This document shows positions 18,369 through 26,173 of a DNA stretch of 64,000 nucleotides, in pieces. The stretch comes from Clostridiales bacterium (lineage in GTDB: Bacteria > Bacillota > Clostridia > Christensenellales > Pumilibacteraceae), in assembly GCA_022508445.1 (NCBI GenBank), contig JAFLVG010000006.1, forward strand, positions 1-64,000. The letters are read 5' to 3'. The position numbers and the translations under genes were made by a program. Position 1 is the stretch's first letter. The number at the start of each line of letters is the position of its first letter. The notes under the pieces are model-generated. The model worked only from the letters and a program-made list of their open reading frames with translations. It was not told the DNA's origin and did not search any database.

Positions 18369-19415
18369 ATGCTAAAATCGTTTTTGCGCGCATTGTCTGT
18401 TTCGATGCTGATAATAGGCACGATGATAGGTGCCGGATTCGCGTCGGGCAAGGAAGTGGTAACCTTTTTCGGCGCTGTTCCCAATATGTTCATTGCGCTC
18501 ATAACCGGCGTTTTGGTTTTTTGCTGTTCTGCGCTGTTCCTGTTTGTCGGACGGCGCGTAAAAAAAACCGATATAGGCGAGGTGAACGGGGTTGTGTTCG
18601 GCAAACTCCGTCCGTTTGCCGATGTTTTCATGCTGTTCAATTCGATGACCGTTCTCGGCGCAATGCTTGCCGGAACGGACAGTCTTGCGTCCGAGTTTAT
18701 AGATATTCTCCCCGTGGCGTCCATCGTTATGGGGCTTCTGTGCGCGGTAATCGCAGTCAAGGGCTTGTCCGGCGTAATCAAAGCAAACGCCGTGCTCGTC
18801 CCGATAATGATAGTGTTTTTGTGCGTGTGTTCTGTCGCCGCAATCGAGTTTCCGTTTCGCGCACAAACGGGCAGTATCAATATGTACTCGATTGTGCTGT
18901 ACGTTTCAATGAACATGATACTCGGCGGCGGGGTGTTGACTACCGTGCACAAGCTGTCGCCGCGCGAGATTATTCTCGCTTCCGCAATCGCCGCAACCGT
19001 GATTGCCGCTTTGCTCATGTGTATTATGGGCGCTTTGCAATCTTGCGCCGCGGCTTATGCCGACATGCCCATACTTCTCATAGCGCTCAAAAACGGACGG
19101 ATCATGTATTTCGTGGCGATCCCCGTCATAGCTACGTCAATATTTACGACAATGCTTTCCGCGTTCAAATCGGTTTACGACTACGTCTTGGGATTTTTCA
19201 AGCACAAAATAATAGCCGCCGGCACTGTTCTCGTCGGCGGACTTATCGTGGGCGCTTTCGGGTTTTCCAACGTCGTCGGCACGCTGTACCCGATAATCGG
19301 AATAATCGGACTGTTATATCTCGCGTGCAATTGCTGGTATCTTATAAGAACGCGCGTCAAGCGCGAGGTGAAAAGAAAGGCCAAACGCCTGAAATCGAAG
19401 ATGTCAAAGACATAA
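18369..19415 (+). CDS. YkvI-type membrane transporter (APC-like fold)
   Basis: 348 residues with about ten membrane helices. The N-terminal helix with GTMIGAGFASGKEVVTFF is the hallmark of the YkvI family, related to amino-acid/LeuT-fold permeases, where unwound Gly-rich helix 1 binds substrate. The C-terminus is short and basic. The substrate is unknown. It is flanked by terminators, so it is a single-gene unit. Confidence 0.8.
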   Translation: MLKSFLRALSVSMLIIGTMIGAGFASGKEVVTFFGAVPNMFIALITGVLVFCCSALFLFVGRRVKKTDIGEVNGVVFGKLRPFADVFMLFNSMTVLGAMLAGTDSLASEFIDILPVASIVMGLLCAVIAVKGLSGVIKANAVLVPIMIVFLCVCSVAAIEFPFRAQTGSINMYSIVLYVSMNMILGGGVLTTVHKLSPREIILASAIAATVIAALLMCIMGALQSCAAAYADMPILLIALKNGRIMYFVAIPVIATSIFTTMLSAFKSVYDYVLGFFKHKIIAAGTVLVGGLIVGAFGFSNVVGTLYPIIGIIGLLYLACNCWYLIRTRVKREVKRKAKRLKSKMSKT

Positions 19416-19419
19416 TATA

Positions 19420-19449
19420 AAACCCCCGACGCACTCGCCTCGGGGGTTT
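19420..19449. terminator. Terminator between the YkvI-like gene and the ABC permease
   Basis: The 10-bp GC-rich stem AAACCCCCGA / TCGGGGGTTT serves the convergent genes. Confidence 0.85.
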
Positions 19450-19469
19450 GTGCATTGTTTGATTATTTC

Positions 19470-20303
19470 TTACTCTACATGGTAGCGCTTTTTGGTCAGC
19501 TTTTCCACGCCTGCGACGACGAGGTACATGACCGTTGCGAGTATGCACAGTATGACCGTGCTTGCCATTACGAGATCCATTTTGAACACTTGACTGCCGT
19601 ATATGATTAGATATCCGAGACCGGCGGTCGAGACTAGATATTCGCCCATGATAGTACCCACCCAAGCCAGACCGACGTTGATTTTGAGCATGTTTACAAG
19701 CGCCGGTATATTCGCAGGGATGATGAGCTTTATAAGAATTTGAAATCGCGAAGCGCCCATGGAGCGCATTAGAAGTATTTTGCCCTCGTCGACTGCCATG
19801 AACCCGTTAAGAACGCTGATGACGGTGACGATTATGCAGATGAGAACGGTCATGACGATTATCGCTTGCGCGCCTGCGCCCACCCAGATGATTATAATCG
19901 GTCCGAGCGCGATCTTGGGCAGGGCGTTAAGCACTACGATGTACGGTTCGAGTACGCGGCGAAGCTTATTAAACCGCCATAGCAAAATCGCTATCAGAAT
20001 TCCAAGTCCGCTTGCGACAAAGAATCCTATTATACATTCTACAAGAGTGTACAGTATATGCGTAAAAAGCTCGGAGACGTCGATAGTAGACAGTATCTTG
20101 ACAATGCGCGAAGGGCAGGACGTTATGAAAGGATCAATCCAGTCGAGCTTTGCCGCAAGCTCCCACAACCCAATCAAAAATACGAGAAGCCCTATGCGGA
20201 AAAGTATTACGGTTATTTTGTCTGTCCTGCGTTTCCAAAGATATACTTGGCGCGGGGTTTTCGAAGTAGTCATGCGACACGGAAGTCGTTTATTTATCTT
20301 CAT
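19470..20303 (-). CDS. ABC transporter permease, SsuC/ThiX type
   Basis: 277 residues with six membrane helices. The cytoplasmic coupling loop typical of binding-protein-dependent permeases (EAA-type: SMGASRFQILIKLIIPANIP) is present, followed by GLAWVGTIMGEYLVSTAGLGYLI. It pairs with the ATPase at 20577 and the binding lipoprotein split by the prophage. This family imports sulfonates, taurine, thiamine precursors or similar small molecules; the substrate is open. Confidence 0.9.
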   Translation of the reverse strand: MKINKRLPCRMTTSKTPRQVYLWKRRTDKITVILFRIGLLVFLIGLWELAAKLDWIDPFITSCPSRIVKILSTIDVSELFTHILYTLVECIIGFFVASGLGILIAILLWRFNKLRRVLEPYIVVLNALPKIALGPIIIIWVGAGAQAIIVMTVLICIIVTVISVLNGFMAVDEGKILLMRSMGASRFQILIKLIIPANIPALVNMLKINVGLAWVGTIMGEYLVSTAGLGYLIIYGSQVFKMDLVMASTVILCILATVMYLVVAGVEKLTKKRYHVE

Positions 20304-20370
20304 GTTTAAGCTCCTTTAAATAACGGCAGAGCGCAGTTAATACGGTCGGAAAGGCGAGAGCCGTCCTACG

Positions 20371-20580
20371 TCATGCTTTTACGCTTTGAACGCAGGCGTC
20401 CTGCGCGTTTTCCGTCTTCGGGCAGTTGTCTTGTTCGTCGTTTTTCGTACATAATGCCGACTTGATGGCGCGGTACGCGCGCTTACTCAACTCGAAAATG
20501 TATGTGCCTGTGTCTTTTGCGAGCGTGACGGCGTCGAGCAAAACCTTTTTGCCCGTGACTCTTTGTTGTTCTTCCTTCAT
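20371..20580 (-). CDS. Small protein between ABC ATPase and permease, 69 aa
   Basis: The start at 20580 is chosen because its ATG overlaps the ATPase stop (ATGA) and GGAGGT lies six bases upstream. The protein is soluble, with a helical amphipathic centre (LLDAVTLAKDTGTYIFELSK) and a C-terminus with three Cys. I do not recognise a family. Tight coupling to the ATPase suggests an accessory role in the transporter operon, which is inference. Confidence 0.6.
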   Translation of the reverse strand: MKEEQQRVTGKKVLLDAVTLAKDTGTYIFELSKRAYRAIKSALCTKNDEQDNCPKTENAQDACVQSVKA

Positions 20581-21326
20581 TGCGTTACCTCCTTCCATAC
20601 GCGGTCAAACCAATACGAAAATTTTTGGTTTTCGCGGCGTTTGAGCGGCGTAGGTGAATTGATATCTATGTCGAATACCGCTTTCACGGTAGCCGGACGT
20701 TTGGTGAGAACGACTATGCGGTCGGCCATTGAAACGGCTTCCGCAATGTCGTGCGTGACGAGTACGGCGGTCTTGTTTTCGTTTTTTATAATCGAGTAAA
20801 CATCGTCGCACACCGTCATGCGCGTTTGGAAATCTATTGCGGAAAACGGCTCGTCTAGAAGAAGTAGGCGCGGCCTAAACGCGAGAGTCCGTATGAGCGC
20901 GGCGCGTTGGCGCATACCGCCCGAAAGCTGGGTGGGGAATGCGTTTTTGAAATCGCCGAGTCCGTACTTGTCGAGCATGCTCAACGCGTACTTTTTGCTC
21001 TCGTCGTTCAGCTTTTTTTGCACCGACAGCCCGAGCAATACGTTTGATTCGATAGTGCGCCATTCGAAAAGATTATCGCGTTGCAGCATATATCCGACGT
21101 TGCCGTTTGCAACGACCTTTTCTCCGTCGATTGTCACGCTGCCGTTGGTGGGTTGAAGCAGACCTGCTATCATCGAGAGAATGGTGGTTTTACCGCAACC
21201 CGACGGGCCGACGACGGCGATAAATTCGCCCTCGTCGACCGTCAAGGTCAAATCGCGCACAGCCTCGGTTTCGCTCTTTTCGGTCTGGTAAATTATATCG
21301 ACGTGGTTAATATCGAGTAGCGCCAT
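20577..21326 (-). CDS. ABC transporter ATP-binding protein, SsuB/ThiZ type
   Basis: 249 residues from the ATG at 21326, which has GGAG upstream; a longer upstream reading is a frame extension without family similarity. Walker A GPSGCGKTT, Q-loop LQRDNLFEW, signature LSGGMRQRAA, Walker B LLLLDEPFSAID and the H-loop VTHD are all present. It energises uptake with the permease at 19470. Its natural upstream gene is interrupted by the prophage, so its expression may depend on the prophage state. Confidence 0.93.
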   Translation of the reverse strand: MALLDINHVDIIYQTEKSETEAVRDLTLTVDEGEFIAVVGPSGCGKTTILSMIAGLLQPTNGSVTIDGEKVVANGNVGYMLQRDNLFEWRTIESNVLLGLSVQKKLNDESKKYALSMLDKYGLGDFKNAFPTQLSGGMRQRAALIRTLAFRPRLLLLDEPFSAIDFQTRMTVCDDVYSIIKNENKTAVLVTHDIAEAVSMADRIVVLTKRPATVKAVFDIDINSPTPLKRRENQKFSYWFDRVWKEVTQ

Positions 21327-21340
21327 AATAACTCCGAACG

Positions 21341-22071
21341 TTAGATGCCGAGTTCTTCGACAAGCTCTTTCGCGATAGTGTTGTCTACGGCAAGGTTGTA
21401 GTCGGCACGGCTTTTGAGCGTGCCCGCGTTTTCCATGATGTCTTGAAGCCGCTCGAACGGCGCTTTGTCGAGAACGGGACTCAATGCCCATGCGTTTATT
21501 TCGAGATAGCTCTTGACCGCGGCGGCCGCCGATGTTTCGCTCGTGCCGGGGAAGGATTTGACGAGCGATTTGGCAACTACCTCGGGCGAGTTTTCAGACA
21601 TATATTGATAGCCGCGAAGCACCGCGCGCAAGAACGCTTTTGCGGTATTGTTGTTCTTTTTCAGCCACGATTTCTGTGCGGAAAACGCAGTGTAAGGAAC
21701 TTCGCCGGACGCTGCGCCGACAGACGCTACTATATAGCCCTTGCCGAGAGCGACGTACTCGGACGCAGTGGGCTCGAACATCGTGGTGTAATCTATTGAT
21801 TTATCCGTTTCGAACGTTCCGACCATGGCGTCGAACGCAACCGATGTGTCGAAGTTTTTGTTGTTTGTGGAAACGCCGTGTTTGTTAAGCACCCACTGCA
21901 AAGTCATCGCGGGAACGCCGCCGGGACGACCGGCGAGGATGTGCTTGCCTTCGAGGTTAGCCCAGTCGAAATCGGGTTCGGGTTTGCGCCCCACGAGGAA
22001 AGAGCCGTCGCGCATTGTTAATTGTCCGAATATGACGGGATAGTCGCGCTGTCCCTCCACGTGGCAGTAAA
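21341..22071 (-). pseudogene. C-terminal fragment of an SsuA/THI5-like binding lipoprotein, split by the prophage
   Basis: 242 codons continue the protein whose first 93 residues are encoded at 55774-56055. The fragment begins YCHVEGQRDYPVIFGQL, then FLVGRKPEPDFDW, and carries the second lobe of an NMT1/THI5-like periplasmic-binding fold. As it stands it has no signal peptide; a GTG at 22060 could start a 239-residue product, but without a ribosome site it would be non-functional in uptake. The minus-strand frame stays open through the junction into prophage DNA. Precise excision would restore a 335-residue lipoprotein. Confidence 0.9.
22068..22071. repeat. Left prophage junction (att core TAAA/TTTA)
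   Basis: The only sequence shared by both ends of the prophage in register with the split gene is this 4-base core. Joining GAAGCCACGATTTA from the right end to CTGCCACGTGGAG from here restores an open frame that reads GPEATIYCHVEGQ. Large serine integrases need only a 2-3-base identical crossover core, so a short repeat is expected. Confidence 0.85.
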
Positions 22072-22096
22072 GAGCTACTTCAAAAAGTGACCTAAA

Positions 22097-22123
22097 AATA
22101 CCACCATATATTGTGGTGGTATT
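22097..22123 (-). terminator. Inverted repeat ending the integrase gene
   Basis: The 10-bp arms AATACCACCA and TGGTGGTATT with a 7-base loop overlap the integrase stop codon, followed on the minus strand by TTTTT. It can end the abi-integrase transcript 25 bases before the attachment core. It may also be part of the integrase-binding arm. Confidence 0.65.
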
Positions 22124-23525
22124 ACTTTACATTCCAATTTATAGTGATTTGGTCGCCGTCTATTACGATTTGCCGTATAAGCTGTTGTAATAGGCGGCGT
22201 TTTTCTTTCTTTGTGGCAGTAGGGTATTCGCGCTGTCGCTGTTTCAGATATTCGATTGATACCGTAGGCGATTTCGCAAGAGTTTGCTTTTCGTTGTCGA
22301 TGACGGCAAGGTTTTTGGATATGCGTTTGTTGATATCGTCGAAGCGCATTGTGTAAGTGTCTTTGTCGATAGCTTCCGCGAGATAGAGATCGAGGATGCG
22401 CTCCTTTTGCTTTTTCAGCTCGCTGTTTTCAAGCAATAGCCTATCAATCGCGCCCGTGCTTGTTTGCGGCGTGACAAATTCTGTAAAGTGCAGATTCATG
22501 ACACGTTCGCTGACGTACTGCTCTAATTCTTCGGTGGGGTACAACTCATTGTCGCACGGCGTTGATCCATGCTCGGCGCTTGCGTATTTCACGCGAGCTG
22601 TGCAGCCGTAAGACGTATAGGTGTATTTTTCCGCACCGTTTATCTTGTGCGCCCTGCGCTTGCCGCAGTACGCGCGGCCGCAGCGTGCGCAGTAAATCAG
22701 ACCCGTAAGCAAATACGGCGTGTTGTCGTGTTCGCGGTGCGAGGTGTTGCGCTTTATAGCCTCCTGCGCTTGCAGATAGGTGTCGTATGATATAATCGGC
22801 TCGTAGTTCGTCGCCTTTATAAGCTCACCGTTATGCTCGAAATAGCCTGCGTACATCGGGCGCTCAATAACGGGCTTGCAGCTCATAGAGTTTGAAAAGT
22901 AGCGCATGTCGGGGTATTTCTCGCGGCAGTAGGCATAGAGCTTACGGAACGAATAGCCCTCTATGTATTTGGCGTACATCTCGCGGATTGCGTCTGCTTC
23001 TTCCGGTACGATCTCCAAGCGGTCACGCTCTTTGTCGAGCTTGTAACCGAAAGGGGATTTGCCCGGGCAAGTGTACTTGCCGCTGCGTGCGCGTGCGGTT
23101 TTACCCATTTGCATGCGCTCTACGATAGTCTCGCGTTCGAGCTCCGAGAATGTTGCCGACATTTTGAGCGCGGCTCTGCCGAACGGGGAAGATAGGTCAA
23201 GATTTTCGTTGAGAGAATAGAGCGTGACGGAATATTTGTCGAACAGCTCCACAAGCTCCAAGACGTCTTTAACGTGGCGCGACAGACGGTCGAGCTTGTA
23301 AATGAGAACGATATTAATGCGCTTGTTTTCGACGTCGGCAATAAGCCGCTCCATAGCAGGACGGTGCAATGTTTTGCCGGAAAAGCCCTCGTCAGAGTAA
23401 ATGTCCGCAACCTCATAAGACTGTGCGGTGGCATACGCCGACAGTTTCTCTTTCTGCACGCCGATGGAATAACCTTCGGTCGCTTGTTCGAGTGTACTCA
23501 CTCTGCAATAGATAGCGGCCTTCAT
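22122..23525 (-). CDS. Large serine recombinase (phage integrase)
   Basis: 467 residues. The resolvase domain (1-150) has YCRVST with nucleophile S10 and the DRLSR motif. A recombinase domain (about 170-270, GKSPFGYKL) and a zinc-ribbon (YCARCGRAYCG, then later Cys) follow, then a coiled coil (about 365-450). It integrates and, with a directionality factor, excises the prophage. The gene lies directly at the attachment site. Its ATG overlaps the stop of the abi gene (ATGA), so the two are probably translated together. No directionality factor could be named; the early small HTH or hypothetical genes are candidates. Confidence 0.95.
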   Translation of the reverse strand: MKAAIYCRVSTLEQATEGYSIGVQKEKLSAYATAQSYEVADIYSDEGFSGKTLHRPAMERLIADVENKRINIVLIYKLDRLSRHVKDVLELVELFDKYSVTLYSLNENLDLSSPFGRAALKMSATFSELERETIVERMQMGKTARARSGKYTCPGKSPFGYKLDKERDRLEIVPEEADAIREMYAKYIEGYSFRKLYAYCREKYPDMRYFSNSMSCKPVIERPMYAGYFEHNGELIKATNYEPIISYDTYLQAQEAIKRNTSHREHDNTPYLLTGLIYCARCGRAYCGKRRAHKINGAEKYTYTSYGCTARVKYASAEHGSTPCDNELYPTEELEQYVSERVMNLHFTEFVTPQTSTGAIDRLLLENSELKKQKERILDLYLAEAIDKDTYTMRFDDINKRISKNLAVIDNEKQTLAKSPTVSIEYLKQRQREYPTATKKEKRRLLQQLIRQIVIDGDQITINWNVK

Positions 23526-24442
23526 GATAAGAAAGATTGCGGCACGCCCATTTTGTCCAAAATAGACTGATTAGGGATGCTATGTATGTATGTAAAAAAC
23601 TCCTTAACGGTGTTCTTAAAGTTCTTGATAAAGCGTGAAAACTCCAATGGCTTAATAAAAAATGAAAAACAACTTAAAGTACCGAATAATGATTGAATAT
23701 TTGTAACGTTTCCTAAATGCCTAATTGTGAAACTATTTGGCTTAATATTAGTGGGAAATGTGTTAAAATCGTAAATGCGCTGATCATGTGCACACTTATT
23801 ACGTAAGAACACTAATACGCTTAATGCATTTTGAATTGTGTCTGGGAATAATTTAACACCAGATATTTGCGATATCTCTACAGCAATGCTGTCTCTTACT
23901 TTTGATGGCAAGCATTCGTACATTTTGCTCAATGTCCCAAACGATATAATGTTAATGAATACCCAAATGGGTACAAAATTGTATTTGCTTTTGTAATGAA
24001 GAATCATTGGATTAGACTTTGATATAGCATAATCAAGTTCATCGGATAGTTTAGTTATTAGTTGAGATGTTTGTACTGTACGTCTCGGATTATAATTTGC
24101 AATATCCAAATAGAAATCTATTGCATTATTTTGATTCGCATACGCAAATTTATGCGCTAAAACGGATTTGAATGTACGCTCTATCAAAGTTAGATAATGA
24201 GATAAATCATGACGCAAAGTTTTATCGAATTGATGCATGGCGTATATCTCATCGAAAGTTGTACCTAAAATATATTTTTCGGGATTGCTACCTTTTAGAA
24301 TAAAAAGGTCCTTGTAACCATTAATAATATTATAATAATTATGTCGCATCAATGCTTCTTTAGCTGCATCCACATCAAATATAATCATGCCGCGATTAAG
24401 CAGTATGTTGATCTGTTCATCATAGGTTTTGTAGTCTAACAT
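23522..24442 (-). CDS. Abi_2 (AbiD/AbiF) family abortive-infection protein
   Basis: 306 residues. The family start is clear (LDYKTYDEQINILLNRG and HNYYNIINGYKDLF), and the HEPN-type RX4H motif is intact as R214-NKCA-H219, followed by DQRIYDF. HEPN proteins of this kind are usually RNases, and AbiD/AbiF members protect lactococci from phage. AT-rich compared with the integrase, which suggests separate origin. RBS AGGAG lies at 24449-24453. A short structured RNA with its own promoter lies immediately upstream. Likely role: lysogen defence against other phages. Confidence 0.85.
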   Translation of the reverse strand: MLDYKTYDEQINILLNRGMIIFDVDAAKEALMRHNYYNIINGYKDLFILKGSNPEKYILGTTFDEIYAMHQFDKTLRHDLSHYLTLIERTFKSVLAHKFAYANQNNAIDFYLDIANYNPRRTVQTSQLITKLSDELDYAISKSNPMILHYKSKYNFVPIWVFINIISFGTLSKMYECLPSKVRDSIAVEISQISGVKLFPDTIQNALSVLVFLRNKCAHDQRIYDFNTFPTNIKPNSFTIRHLGNVTNIQSLFGTLSCFSFFIKPLEFSRFIKNFKNTVKEFFTYIHSIPNQSILDKMGVPQSFLS

Positions 24443-24453
24443 AGTATTCTCCT

Positions 24454-24522
24454 AAAAAGAAAGCGCCCACGATGGGCGCTTCTTCGTTGACGGGCCCCGA
24501 AAGCATCCGTCAATCATTCAAC
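24454..24522 (-). ncRNA. Structured RNA upstream of the Abi_2 gene (abiF-RNA-like)
   Basis: A consensus promoter precedes it: TTGCAT (24552-24557), 17 bases, then TGG-TAATAT with an extended -10 (24529-24534). The predicted RNA of about 69 nt holds a 7-bp hairpin (24487-24493 with 24507-24513, 13-base loop rich in G and U) and a GC-rich terminator hairpin (24461-24469 with 24473-24481) followed by five U. The abi start codon is 12 bases past the U-run. From memory, a conserved motif called abiF RNA has been described upstream of this gene family; a covariance search is needed to assign it. Confidence 0.65.
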
Positions 24523-24647
24523 AGTAATATATTACCATACGCCCACAAAAAATGCAACTGTTTTTGAAAAAAAAGTCAACTTTTAGTGTAAAAAGTGCAC
24601 TTTTATATTTCGCAGGCTACTATTTCGCCTGCATTATATCTTAAAAC

Positions 24648-25253
24648 TCATCTCACATCGCTTTGAAACGCGATAGCTTTGGCGAGAATGCGGATTTGCT
24701 CTAACTCTTCGCCAATATACACAAACGGCTCGTACTTCGGGTTTTCCGCCTGCAGTATGAGTTTTTTCTTTTCGGGGTAGTAGAATACGCGTTTGAGCGT
24801 TGCCGAGTCATCGATGAGCACGACTGCTATATCGCCGTTGTCCACCATGCTTTGTTTGCGACAGAACACGATATCGCCGTCCATGATGCGCGCGCCTGTC
24901 ATACTGTCGCCCTGCGCTATCAAGCAGAAATCGGCATTTATATCTGTTCCTGCCATTACATAGCTTTCGCGATCTTCATCGGCAAAGATAGGCTCGCCGC
25001 ACGCGACTTTTCCGAGTACGGGAATACGACGCGTGGCAATAGGTGATACGCCGGGAATGGAGTAGATGGTTTTACTGTCACTTAACCCAAGAACACCCTC
25101 TATCGCTTGCACGGTGTCAACTCTGGGAGCGTATGTAGCTCCTCGAAAGATGTCCTTAACGGTGCTAATGCTTATGCCGGTGCGCTCTGCGATTTCTTCG
25201 AGAGTGAGTTTAAGCTCCTTTTTTCGTGCTTTCCATAGTTCTAAATCGTACAT
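24648..25253 (-). CDS. CI/LexA-like prophage repressor (HTH + S24 peptidase)
   Basis: 201 residues. An N-terminal XRE helix-turn-helix (about 10-58: LTLEEIAERTGISISTVKDI) is joined to an S24 Ser-Lys peptidase domain with S117 in GDSMTGARI and K154 in ATLKRVFYY. The probable self-cleavage region is VACGEP (83-88). RecA-stimulated autocleavage would release lytic promoters. It is divergent from the Cro-like gene, with operator-like GTACGA repeats between them. RBS GAGG precedes ATG 25253. Confidence 0.93.
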   Translation of the reverse strand: MYDLELWKARKKELKLTLEEIAERTGISISTVKDIFRGATYAPRVDTVQAIEGVLGLSDSKTIYSIPGVSPIATRRIPVLGKVACGEPIFADEDRESYVMAGTDINADFCLIAQGDSMTGARIMDGDIVFCRKQSMVDNGDIAVVLIDDSATLKRVFYYPEKKKLILQAENPKYEPFVYIGEELEQIRILAKAIAFQSDVR

Positions 25254-25380
25254 ATTTTCGTACCTCGTGGGTTAATTATAAACAAAAAGTACGAAAAAAG
25301 TAAACTATTTGTGAAAAAATGCTTGACAAGTACGATAAATCGTGCTAATATATGCGCATAAGTACGAAATAACCGTGCTT
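25247..25380. promoter_or_regulatory. CI/Cro operator region and early promoter
   Basis: Operator-like sites with an AGTACGA/TCGTGCT core occur at 25247-25263, about 25287-25296, 25328-25346 and 25360-25380. The rightward early promoter is TTGACA (25323-25328), 17 bases, TAATAT (25346-25351). One operator fills its spacer, so repressor binding would block polymerase. The 25247 site overlaps the CI start codon and could serve autoregulation. Confidence 0.8.
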
Positions 25381-25393
25381 TTATGGAGGCGGT

Positions 25394-25594
25394 ATGGACA
25401 AATTACTTGAATTCAAAGCAATGCGGATACGAAAGGGGCTGACGCAAATAGAACTGTCAAGGCGCATGAATATGTCCCAACAGGCTGTCTCGCAATGGGA
25501 GAGCGGACGTAGTAAACCTCCTGTAAATATTTTGCGAAGGCTTGCCAATACGTTAGAGGTAGACGTCGAAGAGTTAATCCAATGTTTTGAATAA
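25394..25594 (+). CDS. Cro-like XRE helix-turn-helix protein
   Basis: 66 residues, nearly all HTH (KGLTQIELSRRMNMSQQAVS, then WESGRSKPP). It is the first rightward gene from the operator region and has GGAGGCGGT before the ATG. The position and size fit a Cro-type lytic repressor of CI. Confidence 0.88.
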   Translation: MDKLLEFKAMRIRKGLTQIELSRRMNMSQQAVSQWESGRSKPPVNILRRLANTLEVDVEELIQCFE

Positions 25595-25595
25595 A

Positions 25596-25620
25596 CAAAG
25601 CCCGCTGTGAACGGGCTTTG
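25596..25620 (+). terminator. Hairpin after the Cro-like gene
   Basis: The 9-bp stem CAAAGCCCG / CGGGCTTTG has a 7-base loop but no T-run behind it. It may be an antitermination-controlled or weak terminator. Confidence 0.5.
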
Positions 25621-25633
25621 CAGAAAGAGAAGC

Positions 25634-25762
25634 TTATTTGCCTTTCTTTGTTTGGGAAAGTGCGGAGCCGGCGACTGATTTCGATTTATCGCTATAACGA
25701 TCGTCTCTTAAAATTTTGCTCGCCGTGCTTGCTACACTCTTCGACGTCTGTTTCTTATTCAT
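25634..25762 (-). CDS. Small basic protein, 42 aa (KQTSKSVA...SALSQ type)
   Basis: Reads MNKKQTSKSVASTASKILRD, then a second half ending KSVAGSALSQTKKGK. This Lys/Ser/Ala-rich pattern recurs in short proteins of phages and plasmids, function unknown. A near-perfect ribosome site (TAAGGAGGTAAAAG) and a consensus minus-strand promoter (25793-25821) support it. It is on the lysogeny strand, so probably expressed in the lysogen. Confidence 0.75.
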   Translation of the reverse strand: MNKKQTSKSVASTASKILRDDRYSDKSKSVAGSALSQTKKGK

Positions 25763-25792
25763 GACTTTTACCTCCTTATTAGATTTGATAGT

Positions 25793-25821
25793 ATTATACC
25801 GTTAAAATACATTATTGTCAA
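25793..25821 (-). promoter_or_regulatory. Promoter of the 42-aa gene
   Basis: TTGACA (25816-25821) and TATAAT (25793-25798) with exactly 17 bases between them, both perfect consensus. Confidence 0.85.
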
Positions 25822-25881
25822 TCTATATATAGTGGTAGAAGATTAAAATTTCATTAAAAACCACAATATATAGTGCTTTTT

Positions 25882-25910
25882 ATGAAGTAGTAGTTATTGC
25901 GCTACTTCAT
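25882..25910. other. Hairpin in the early leader
   Basis: ATGAAGTAG (25882-25890) is repeated inverted as CTACTTCAT (25902-25910), 44 bases before the next start codon. Just upstream is CCACAATATATAGTG, which resembles the inverted repeat next to the attachment site. It may be an attenuator or protein site. Confidence 0.35.
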
Positions 25911-25953
25911 TAAGAGGCCTATAAACAATCAATAACCATTTAAGGAGGTACTC

Positions 25954-26133
25954 ATGAAAGGACTTAAGCAAAAGCGTAAGGACGGAAGGTGGAGGGCACA
26001 GGAAGTCGCCTCCGCCGCAGGCGTGACGATTTCGGCTATATACACTTACGAAAAAGGCACACGCTTTCCGCGCAAGGAAACGCTCGAAAAGCTGTGCAAG
26101 TTCTTCGACTGCAAAGTCGACGATCTGCTGTAA
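25954..26133 (+). CDS. Small XRE-type HTH protein, 59 aa
   Basis: A single helix-turn-helix (WRAQEVASAAGVTISAIYTY, then EKGTRFPRKETLEKLCKFFD) ending in VDDLL. Taken from ATG 25954 after a perfect TAAGGAGG site. As the first gene of the early run it could be a second regulator or the recombination directionality factor; neither is shown by sequence. Confidence 0.85.
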   Translation: MKGLKQKRKDGRWRAQEVASAAGVTISAIYTYEKGTRFPRKETLEKLCKFFDCKVDDLL

Positions 26134-26173
26134 CACGGACAAGCACATTCGGCATATACGATTTGGGGTAATT

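Noticed and set aside
22060-22071. Long direct repeat at the prophage ends
   Set aside because: Only TTTA is identical in register; longer similarity is not present, as expected for a serine integrase.
24590-24640. Strong terminator of the CI gene
   Set aside because: The GCAGGC/GCCTGC stem has no good U-run and the next stems are pure A/T, so I could not assign a definite terminator.
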